From Candidatus Rokuibacteriota bacterium (GTDB lineage: Bacteria; Methylomirabilota; Methylomirabilia; Rokubacteriales; CSP1-6), in assembly GCA_003221595.1 (NCBI GenBank), contig QHSM01000296.1, positions 1 to 5,107 on the forward strand: a stretch of 5,107 bases of DNA, written 5' to 3'. Below are positions 1-5,107 of the stretch, piece after piece. Within the stretch, counting starts at the first letter, position 1. The number at the start of each line of letters is the position of its first letter. Position numbers and translations under genes: made by a program. A model generated the notes under the pieces. That model was not told the origin of the DNA. It ran no database searches and worked only from the letters and a program-made list of their open reading frames with translations.

Positions 1-102
1 GTCTCCACGCACTGAAACGCAACCGCATCCCGTCCCCTATCATCCAGCGACGCTCCGTACCCTTGCGAACCTCGGGCCTCGTGCCCACCGGAGACATTGA
101 CC
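1..102. other. upstream region of the phosphoesterase gene
   Basis: No coding frame with convincing protein character is visible here. A TATCAT hexamer at 38-43 resembles a -10 element, but no good -35 box lies at normal spacing upstream, so no promoter is called. The only supported element is the ribosome binding site at 90-93. Confidence 0.4.
90..93 (+). promoter_or_regulatory. ribosome binding site deciding the phosphoesterase start
   Basis: GGAG at 90-93 lies 9 bases before the ATG at 103 but only 3 bases before an in-frame TTG at 97. The spacing favours ATG 103 as the true start, making the protein 516 residues rather than 518. Confidence 0.65.
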
Positions 103-1653
103 ATGGCGAAGACGACCGGGCGACGGGAGTGGCTGTCAACGGTGGCGCGGGGGGCCGCCGCGGCTACGGTGGGGGTTCTCGGGCCACACGCGGCGCGGTC
201 GGATGAGAACGGTGCCGATCCACGCGTCAAGCACATCGTCGTGCTGATGATGGAGAACCGTTCGTTCGATCACATGCTCGGGCTATTGATGGACGAGATT
301 CCCGGCCTGCGCGGTGTCCATACCGGCGACTGGACCAACGTCGACGACAAAGGCAGCGTGCATCCGCTGACCGACGACGCGGCGTACCAGGGGCAGCTTC
401 GCGTCGACCCGCCGCACGACTTCTGGAGCATGCTCCAGCAGATCTACGGGCGCCCGGGACCGCAGCCACCCCGGCCAACGCCGGACATGCAGGGATTCGC
501 CGTGACCTATGAGCGCGCCGGCGGCAACCCGGCCCACGTCATGAGATGCTTCCGCCCGGAGCGCCTGCCGACCCTCAGCGCGCTTGCCAGGAATTACCTC
601 GTGTGTGACAACTGGTTTTCCTCGGTGCCGGGGCCGACGAATCCCAACCGCGCCTTCGCGCACTTCGGCACGTCTTTCGGCCGCGTCGACAACGGCCCTG
701 TGTGGTTCGCGTTCGTCAATCGGCGCCACGAAAAGGGCATCTACGGTCGATTGCGCGATGGCGGCAAGTCAGCAAAGATCTATTACTACAGCCTGCAGAG
801 CGGGACGATCGGGATGACATTTCTGGGGTCGTCCTACTTCGGGCTCTATCGCGATTTCGTTAAGGACTGCCGGAACAACAGGCTGCCGAACTACGCGTTC
901 ATCGAGCCGCCGTACGTGGATCAAGACGACGGCACGCTGGCCGCCGACCAGCATCCCGACAACTTCGTGCTCGCGGGCGATCAGTTCATCCGGTCCGTGT
1001 ACGAGGCGATCCGCTCGAACGACGAGGTGTGGCGCTCGACGCTGTTTCTCATCGTCTGGGACGAGCACGGCGGGCTCTTCGACCACGTGTCGCCGCCGAC
1101 GCTGCCGTACCGCGACAGCTTCCGGTCGCCCGTGGCTGGCTTCGATTTCGACCAGCTCGGCGTCCGCGTCCCGGCAATCGTGGTGTCGCCCTACGTGACG
1201 CCCGGCGTCTCGCACGCGCTCTTCGAGCACGCGTCGATTCCTGCCACCGCGACGCGACAGTTCATCGGCCCGCCCGCCACCCACGCGCGGTACCTGCGCG
1301 AGCAGCGCGCGCCGACCTTACAGCAGCTTTTGGTCGAGAACATGGCGCCGCGCATGGAGCGACCCGACCTCGGCCCGCCCCCACGGCGCAGTGAGTCGGG
1401 GGACGACCGCGTGATCCTGGCTTCGCGGTCCGAGTCGCGTACGCCGGAGCGTCCGACGTTCGGACCCGCGCGACCGGCGTCGTCGCTGCAGATCCAGCAC
1501 GTCGCCGACGTGCATCAGCTCCTGGCATCCCGGGTGCCCAAGGTCGCGTCCGCGTTCGACCCCCGACGCATCACGACACAGCGGGAGGTCGGGCAATTCA
1601 TGCGCACGGCGCTGGCGGCCCTCCACTCCGAGCCGGAGGGCCGCGATTCTTAA
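103..1653 (+). CDS. Tat-exported phosphoesterase, phospholipase C / acid phosphatase AcpA family
   Basis: Predicted to hydrolyse phosphoester bonds (phospholipids or other phosphomonoesters/diesters) outside the cytoplasm. Residues 5-12 (TGRREWLS) form a twin-arginine motif, followed by an Ala/Gly-rich segment ending near residue 32, so Tat export is likely. The phosphoesterase domain (PF04185 type) spans about residues 42-390. Family landmarks in order: MMENRSFDHMLG (49-60, metal-binding Glu/Asn); PGPTNPNRAF (176-185), whose Thr179 aligns with the nucleophile position (Ser in Francisella AcpA); FIEPPY (266-271); DQHPDN (282-287); LIVWDEHGGLFDHV (316-329, metal-binding Asp/Glu and His); and VPAIVVSPYV (356-365). 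All key residues appear present, so it should be active. The tail from about 425 is Arg/Ser/Pro-rich, and the C-terminal DUF756 domains of large Pseudomonas-type phospholipases C are absent. The length therefore fits AcpA or plant NPC-like members. Substrate cannot be told from sequence. The downstream barrel gene overlaps its 3' end, implying co-transcription. Confidence 0.92.
   Translation: MAKTTGRREWLSTVARGAAAATVGVLGPHAARSDENGADPRVKHIVVLMMENRSFDHMLGLLMDEIPGLRGVHTGDWTNVDDKGSVHPLTDDAAYQGQLRVDPPHDFWSMLQQIYGRPGPQPPRPTPDMQGFAVTYERAGGNPAHVMRCFRPERLPTLSALARNYLVCDNWFSSVPGPTNPNRAFAHFGTSFGRVDNGPVWFAFVNRRHEKGIYGRLRDGGKSAKIYYYSLQSGTIGMTFLGSSYFGLYRDFVKDCRNNRLPNYAFIEPPYVDQDDGTLAADQHPDNFVLAGDQFIRSVYEAIRSNDEVWRSTLFLIVWDEHGGLFDHVSPPTLPYRDSFRSPVAGFDFDQLGVRVPAIVVSPYVTPGVSHALFEHASIPATATRQFIGPPATHARYLREQRAPTLQQLLVENMAPRMERPDLGPPPRRSESGDDRVILASRSESRTPERPTFGPARPASSLQIQHVADVHQLLASRVPKVASAFDPRRITTQREVGQFMRTALAALHSEPEGRDS
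1635..1640 (+). promoter_or_regulatory. ribosome binding site for the barrel gene, inside the phosphoesterase gene
   Basis: GGAGGG at 1635-1640 is a near-ideal Shine-Dalgarno located in the last codons of the phosphoesterase gene. It sits 5 bases before an ATT triplet at 1646 that opens directly into a signal peptide. It implies translational coupling of the two genes and supports a start at 1646 over the in-frame GTG at 1796, which has no Shine-Dalgarno and would remove the signal peptide. Confidence 0.5.
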
Positions 1654-3102
1654 GCCGCTGGTCCGCCGGCCGCTGACGGTCGCGGTCGTCGTCTGGGCGC
1701 TGACTGTCCTCGCCGCCCCGCCCGCGACCCGGGCGCAAGCGACCGACGAGGCATCGCCCGAGTCGTTCGGTCTTTCCCTGTGCTCGAAACCCTCAGTGGC
1801 GCAGAGCAATCCGATCACGCGCGATCTGCGGACGGAGTTCCGGGACCTGTACTTCGACTTCTGTCGCGTGAAAGAGGACTACAAGGATGGCGGCTTCGGC
1901 GGCATGTTCGAACGACAGCTCGGGACGGTCCAGGACCTGATCGTCGACCTCTTCACCGGCCGCGGTCTGCATCCGACGATCGGCCAAATCGTCCCGGACA
2001 GCGGGATCGCGTTCGGCGCCGCGCTGAACAACGAGTGGCACGTCAGCGAGGCGCCGCACAGCCGGTTCACGACCAGCGTCGAGGGGCGCGGGTCGACGAA
2101 CGGATTCTGGGCGGCCGGCGCGGTGTCTCACGTACAGCTCGACTGGTACCGCGCGCACGATGTGGGCTCGTTCCGGATGCCCCAGGCGACGGTCGCCGTC
2201 AAATACTTCGATCTTCCCGAGATGTCGTTCTTCGGCCTCGGGAACCAGACCTCGCTCAACGACCGGTCGTCGTACAAGCTGACCGAGACCGTAGTGCCGA
2301 TCACCGTGGACTTCCCCGTGGCATACGGCCTGACGTTGTCCGGGCAGGTGACCGGGCTCTACATGACGTCGGATCCGTCCGCGGCTTTCCGTACCCGTTC
2401 TCCGAGGCAACGGCGCCGGGCCTCCAGTCGAAGACGGGGTACGTCGTCCCGGGACTGATCGCGAGCTATCGCTCTCTGGACGTGCTGTCCGGCTTGTCCG
2501 GCGAGGCCCTCGTGAGCTACGAGGCTTACCAGGCCCTGTGGGGTGGGTCGTTCACGTTCGATCGATACGAGGCGCGAGCGGCGGTGCACTACGGCATCGA
2601 GGATCAGCCCTTCGCGGAGGGACCAATCCGTTACCTGCTATGGCTGTTTGGCTCGAGCCGCTTCACTGCCGAGGCGAACCTGGTCATCAGCGATCCTCGG
2701 ACACGCAACGCGGTGCCGTTCTATCTCCAGCCGACACTGGGCGGCGGCGACATCCACAACGAAAACTGGCTGAGGAGCTATACGAACTACCGGTTCACGG
2801 CGCCGAACATGGTCGCGTATGGCGTGAGCTGGGAAAGGCGACTGATCGATCCGCTCGGGATCACCATATTCGGGCAGTGGGGGAAAGTGGGGTTGGAGGC
2901 CAGTGATCTAAATTTCGACCGATTGAAATACAGCGCCGGCTTTGCCCTCGCGCTACGACTCGGCGGCCGCGCGGTGGCGGAATTTTCGGTCGCGTGGGGC
3001 GGGGGCGAGGGCAGCCACACGTACGCGACGGGCAATACGAACAACGCCATCGGATTCGGGGCGCGCGCAGCCGGCACCGTCGGTCTTCGGGGTGTGTTTT
3101 AG
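1646..3102 (+). pseudogene. Omp85-like (BamA/TamA-type) outer-membrane beta-barrel, frameshifted
   Basis: The N-terminal half reads in the frame of 1646 up to a TGA at 2456-2458. The C-terminal half reads in the frame ending with TAG at 3100-3102. The switch falls near 2386-2390, and one extra C in the TTTCC run would give TSDPSAAFPYPFSEAT and a 485-residue protein. Residues 1-32 form a Sec signal peptide: basic n-region (KPLVRRP), hydrophobic core (LTVAVVVWALTVLAA), then ATRAQA. A short segment follows (about 33-105), rich in charged residues. A GRGLHPTIGQIVPDSGIAFG stretch (about 105-124) is like the lead-in to barrel-only Omp85 proteins. The rest alternates as beta-strands, with SFFGLGN (about 194-200) and, near 376-379, LRSY at the place of the Omp85 loop-6 (V/L)RG(F/Y) motif. 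The protein ends in Phe, as barrel substrates of the BAM complex do. No clear POTRA domain is visible. The start codon would be the rare ATT; no ATG, GTG or TTG lies in frame near the signal peptide. The long open frame from 1780 to about 2385 in the other phase is Arg-rich and is a shadow. The break may be a sequencing error or a true mutation. Confidence 0.75.
2386..2390 (+). other. frameshift site in the barrel gene
   Basis: Upstream, sensible barrel sequence reads through TAC ATG ACG TCG GAT CCG TCC GCG GCT TTC. Downstream, the sensible frame is CCG TAC CCG TTC TCC GAG. The two phases join exactly if the TTTCC run at 2386-2390 had one more C. The local sequence is not a canonical -1 slippery heptamer, so programmed frameshifting is unlikely. 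Confidence 0.65.
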
Positions 3103-3149
3103 AGGAAGGGGCGGGATCTGCGCCCGTTCCGCGCAGTCTGGCGAGCATC

Positions 3150-3167
3150 GTGACGGAGGTCCGTCAC
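3150..3167. repeat. 18-base inverted repeat, possible operator or hairpin
   Basis: GTGACGGA and TCCGTCAC are perfect 8-base arms separated by GG. As RNA it could fold into a 7-bp stem with an AGGT tetraloop. It lies 48 bases after the barrel stop codon and lacks a T-run. It could be an operator for a dimeric regulator or a Rho-independent-like structure without its tail. Confidence 0.5.
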
Positions 3168-3247
3168 ATCTGATCAACACACGTCTCGGGGAAGCACGCC
3201 CCCTCGCGAATTCGGCCTCGCGTAAAGCTTCTTCGCCAACGTTTGAG

Positions 3248-3268
3248 GGGGAAATGCGGGTTTTCCCC
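3248..3268 (+). repeat. inverted repeat, potential leader hairpin
   Basis: GGGGAAA (3248-3254) pairs with TTTCCCC (3262-3268) across a 7-base loop, TGCGGGT. No T-run follows. It may be a structured leader upstream of the gene at 3443, or chance. Confidence 0.3.
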
Positions 3269-3302
3269 TATGGAACCCTGACAGAACGAGATTCGCTCTC
3301 GA

Positions 3303-3318
3303 TGGTCAATTTTGACCA
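3303..3318. repeat. 16-base AT-rich inverted repeat, possible operator
   Basis: TGGTCAATTTTGACCA has perfect 7-base arms around a central TT. It stands out by its AT content in a GC-rich window and lies 125 bases upstream of the small gene. Its TTGACC half resembles a -35 box, but no good -10 sits at the right distance. Best read as a protein-binding palindrome or small hairpin. Confidence 0.4.
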
Positions 3319-3432
3319 GACATCGAAACCCTGGAGTGGTGTGCTTGCTTCTAGTGGGAGTGCCCGGCGGCGCGCGAGCGTCCGTTCTTTGAGTGAATCA
3401 CAGCTGTAGTAAGTCAGCGTCTGGAATCCGGC

Positions 3433-3437
3433 GGAGG
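3433..3437 (+). promoter_or_regulatory. ribosome binding site of the small gene
   Basis: GGAGG lies 5 bases before the ATG at 3443 and fixes this start against other nearby starts. Confidence 0.65.
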
Positions 3438-3442
3438 CGATC

Positions 3443-3844
3443 ATGGCAGACTTGGTCTTCATCGTGTCGCGCACCGAGCCTAAACATTATCTGTACCTCA
3501 AGCATGAATTCGCGGACGGGAGCAGCGATGTGGTTCTCGACCGTCGCGCAGGCGATCGGCGCCGAAGCCAGAGGCCGCTGTCGACCGAGAAACGCCACAT
3601 GCAGCGGCGCCATCGTGACGTGACGTGGGAACTCCAATCATCCGGTTGGGCCGTGGCGAGGCGCGGGGGAAATCTGATGACCCCCGATGCCACCCGCTGT
3701 GTCGGGCCGCGCTGTCAGGAGGAAGGGGTGGTCGGCCTGAATGGTGCCTGGCTGTGTCTGACGCACTTCCCGGCGATGAAGCCGCTGCTGGCCGAGGCTT
3801 CTTCTTCTCGGGGCGCGGCTAGCCATCCACGCCGGCCTTGGTGA
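3443..3844 (+). CDS. small hypothetical protein with basic DRRAGDRRR motif and Cys/His tail
   Basis: This 133-residue soluble protein has no signal peptide or membrane segment. Residues 1-74 begin MADLVFIVSRTEPKHYLYLK, then show a basic DRRAGDRRR motif at 33-41 and another basic stretch (EKRHMQRRHRD, 49-59), ending ELQSSGWAVARR. Short proteins of this layout, with a DRRxGxRRR-like motif and a GW-V-RR end, occur in GC-rich soil bacteria, but I know no function. After a linker, residues 86-108 carry Cys86, Cys91, Cys105 and His108 (CX4CX13CX2H) with an aromatic NGAWLCLTHF segment, suggesting a small zinc-binding module. An in-frame ATG at residue 79 (position 3677) could start that part separately. 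The last 15 residues (Ser/Arg/Pro-rich) look poorly constrained. A strong ribosome binding site supports the start. The gene is convergent with the transporter gene on the other strand. Confidence 0.7.
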   Translation: MADLVFIVSRTEPKHYLYLKHEFADGSSDVVLDRRAGDRRRSQRPLSTEKRHMQRRHRDVTWELQSSGWAVARRGGNLMTPDATRCVGPRCQEEGVVGLNGAWLCLTHFPAMKPLLAEASSSRGAASHPRRPW

Positions 3845-3932
3845 GCGCCTCCCACGCAGCATCCGAGGCCATGACCGAGCGGACCGGCGGGTAGTTCACG
3901 GGAGGCCGAGTCCCGCCCGGGGAGCCAATCAC
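3819..3932 (-). CDS. possible 37-residue ORF or gene remnant after the binding-protein gene
   Basis: Reading minus strand, GTG at 3932-3930 overlaps the TGA of the substrate-binding protein as GTGA, a common coupling arrangement, and the frame ends at TAG 3821-3819. Its product is roughly VIGSPGGTRPPVNYPPVRSV, then a helix-like MASDAAWEALTKAGVDG end. Of its 37 codons, 31 end in G or C, as in real genes here. It does not resemble the permease expected after a family 5 binding protein. It overlaps the 3' end of the plus-strand small gene by 26 bases. It may be a remnant of a deleted gene or chance; no function is assigned. Confidence 0.22.
   Translation of the reverse strand: MIGSPGGTRPPVNYPPVRSVMASDAAWEALTKAGVDG
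3845..3928. other. gap between convergent genes
   Basis: These 84 bases separate the convergent small gene and transporter gene. A weak CGGGA/TCCCG hairpin with a 7-base loop lies at 3899-3915, without a T-run on either strand. No firm terminator is visible. The stretch lies within the possible minus-strand 37-codon frame. Confidence 0.35.
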
Positions 3933-5107
3933 CTTCCCTTGAGCCGCACGTCTTCGTACGGCGCGGAGAACGAGTACCCGGTGATCAGCCCGAGACCCGA
4001 CTCCTCCACTCTCGGCCCGTAGCCGCTCATCAAGCCAACCTGGACGATGGGCGCGACCATCGCCTTCTCGTGGATCAGCTGCTGGATGCGGTGCAGCGTC
4101 GCCTCGCGCCGCTTCTTGTCGAGCTCTACCCCCTGTTCGCGGAAGAGCCCATCGATGTCCGGGTAGCTGCCGTACACGTACGCGCCGCCCGCCGCGATGA
4201 AGGCTTCGATCCGCGTCGCGGCGTTGCCGAAGGCGGCGCTCCCGCTGTGCACGAGGTTTCGGTACTTCTTTTCGCCATAGGCCTTCTGGAATGCGGCGCG
4301 CTCGAGAGGCCGGAGCTTCACGCGAATGCCCGCGGCCTGGAGCGAGTTGGCGACCGGTTCACCGATGGCCACGGCCGCGGCATCGACCGTGTAGTCACCG
4401 GCGTCCAATCCGTTCGGATATCCGGCCTCGGCCAGGAGCTTCTTCGCGCGGGCGCGATCGTACTGCGGAGGAGGCGGCGCCCAGAAGTAGTCGAAGGTGT
4501 TGGGAATGATCGAGTTCGTGAGCAACGAGTGTCCGAGCGTCTCGGCCTGGTTGATCGCCGGCCGGTCGATCGCGAGGTTGGCGGCCAAGCGCACTCGCCG
4601 GTCGTGCCACGGAGATTTCGGATCCCACTGGTCGACGAAGGCCACCCATTGCATCACGCTGGAGACGACCGGCCTGAGCGTGAGTCCGGGCGTCCGGCGA
4701 AGGTCCTCGCCGAGTGACGCCGTCATCCAGTACGTGACGTCGATCTCGCCGTTCTTGAGCGCGGCGTATCGCGTGGTCGGATCCGGAATCACGCGCAGGA
4801 CCAGGCGCTTCACGCTCGGCGTCTTGCGCCAGTACCCCTCGACCGCCTCCATGACGAGCTCGACGCCGGGCGTGAACGAGACGAACCGGTAGGGGCCGGC
4901 GCCGATGGGCGCCTTCTTGAATCCATCGTCGCCGACCTTCTCCACGTACTTCTTCGGCACGATCCAGCCGGCGCCGGTCGCTGTCGAGTAGAACATGACG
5001 AAGTCGGGCCACGGCTGCTTCAGTCGGAAGCGGACACGGCCCGGATCCGGAGTCTCGACCGCGGCGATCCTCTCTTTGAGGGTCTTGTTCGCGGAGCCGC
5101 GATAGCG
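3929..5107 (-). CDS. ABC transporter substrate-binding protein, family 5 (peptide/nickel type), N-terminus outside window
   Basis: A solute-binding component (SBP_bac_5 / DppA-OppA-NikA fold) that captures a peptide or other small ligand in the periplasm and passes it to an ABC permease. The frame is open to the right edge, so 392 residues are visible and perhaps 130-170 are missing, including the signal peptide. The Met encoded at 4996 is internal: the preceding 37 codons (RYRGSANKTL ... KQPWPDFV) continue the family sequence. Family landmarks: VRFRLKQPWPDF; GAGWIVPKKYVEKVG; the strongly conserved GAGPYRFVSFTPGVELVMEA; YWRKTPSVKRLVLRVIPDPT; AALKNGEIDV; VRLAANLAIDR; AKKLLAEAGYPNG; LQAAGIRVKLRPLER; and the usual C-terminal YEDVRLKGR. 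Ligand specificity cannot be predicted. Such genes normally lie in operons with two permeases and one or two ATPases, but none follows downstream here, so partners would be upstream, beyond the right edge, or elsewhere. Confidence 0.92.
   Translation of the reverse strand, partial: RYRGSANKTLKERIAAVETPDPGRVRFRLKQPWPDFVMFYSTATGAGWIVPKKYVEKVGDDGFKKAPIGAGPYRFVSFTPGVELVMEAVEGYWRKTPSVKRLVLRVIPDPTTRYAALKNGEIDVTYWMTASLGEDLRRTPGLTLRPVVSSVMQWVAFVDQWDPKSPWHDRRVRLAANLAIDRPAINQAETLGHSLLTNSIIPNTFDYFWAPPPPQYDRARAKKLLAEAGYPNGLDAGDYTVDAAAVAIGEPVANSLQAAGIRVKLRPLERAAFQKAYGEKKYRNLVHSGSAAFGNAATRIEAFIAAGGAYVYGSYPDIDGLFREQGVELDKKRREATLHRIQQLIHEKAMVAPIVQVGLMSGYGPRVEESGLGLITGYSFSAPYEDVRLKGR

Larger units (their letters stand above)
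3103..3442. other. non-coding gap with clustered inverted repeats
   Basis: These 340 bases separate the barrel gene from the small gene. Reading frames crossing it give no convincing protein. It holds a weak GGGCG/CGCCC hairpin just after the barrel stop (3109-3125), an 18-base palindrome (3150-3167), a GGGGAAA/TTTCCCC hairpin with a 7-base loop (3248-3268), a small CGAGA/TCTCG hairpin (3287-3301) and a 16-base palindrome (3303-3318). None is followed by a T-run, so no classical intrinsic terminator can be called. It is less GC-rich than the genes, as expected for a promoter/leader region of the gene at 3443. Confidence 0.5.

Noticed and set aside
769..1284. 171-codon minus-strand frame
   Set aside because: It is antisense to the conserved catalytic region of the phosphoesterase; no family features.
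1780..2385. Long open frame in the phase of the barrel gene's second half, starting at GTG 1780
   Set aside because: Its translation is Arg-rich and lacks protein character, while the other phase gives a signal peptide and barrel strands. Only the part after about 2386 is real coding sequence.
2381..2392. Programmed -1 frameshifting in the barrel gene
   Set aside because: The sequence G CTT TCC does not match the X XXY YYZ slippery pattern and no strong downstream stem was evident; a missing C explains it more simply.
3109..3125. Intrinsic terminator after the barrel gene
   Set aside because: The GGGCG/CGCCC stem is only 5 bp and is not followed by a T-run.
3170..3260. Possible riboswitch (cyclic-di-GMP type) suggested by CGCGTAAAGC
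   Set aside because: The conserved core and paired elements of that class are not found; the similarity is limited to a few bases.
2942..3409. 155-codon plus-strand frame running from the barrel gene into the gap
   Set aside because: It overlaps the conserved barrel C-terminus in another phase, has no ribosome binding site, and the product is Arg/Ser-rich.
3393..3623. 76-codon plus-strand frame at the start of the small gene
   Set aside because: It overlaps the better supported gene at 3443, which has a strong Shine-Dalgarno and a protein-like N-terminus.
4070..4717. 215-codon plus-strand frame
   Set aside because: It lies antisense to the clearly recognisable substrate-binding protein and its product is an Arg/Val-rich shadow.

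Overview
The window is GC-rich DNA with strong G/C bias at third codon positions. It comes from a Gram-negative (diderm) bacterium, because it encodes an outer-membrane beta-barrel of the Omp85 type next to a Tat-exported enzyme. Gene content and protein style resemble uncultivated soil lineages such as Acidobacteriota (Vicinamibacteria-like) or Candidatus Rokubacteria. That placement is an impression from familiarity, not a search result.

Left part, plus strand (103-3102): a Tat-exported phosphoesterase of the phospholipase C / AcpA family is followed with no gap by an Omp85-like outer-membrane barrel gene. The barrel gene appears to start inside the last codons of the phosphoesterase gene: a good Shine-Dalgarno lies there and a clean signal peptide follows. 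However, the only plausible start codon is the rare ATT at 1646. The barrel frame is broken by a one-base shift near 2386-2390, and a single extra C in the TTTCC run would restore an uninterrupted protein of about 485 residues. The two genes probably form one transcription unit delivering an exported lipid- or phosphoester-active enzyme and an outer-membrane barrel.

Middle part (3103-3442): a non-coding gap of about 340 bases with several inverted repeats, including an 18-base and a 16-base palindrome. It is followed by a small plus-strand gene (3443-3844). Its product has a basic DRRAGDRRR motif and a C-terminal Cys/His cluster that may bind zinc.

Right part, minus strand (3929-5107): the C-terminal 392 residues of a family 5 (peptide/nickel-type) ABC transporter substrate-binding protein, cut by the right edge, so its N-terminus lies outside. 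It converges on the small gene. A 37-codon minus-strand frame begins with a GTGA overlap at its stop codon and may be a tiny gene or a gene remnant. No permease or ATPase gene follows the binding protein within the window.

No RNA genes, CRISPR arrays, insertion sequences or tRNAs were seen. The most notable items are the phosphoesterase plus Omp85-barrel pair with its unusual junction and frameshift, the Cys/His tail on the small gene, and the palindromes in the gap.
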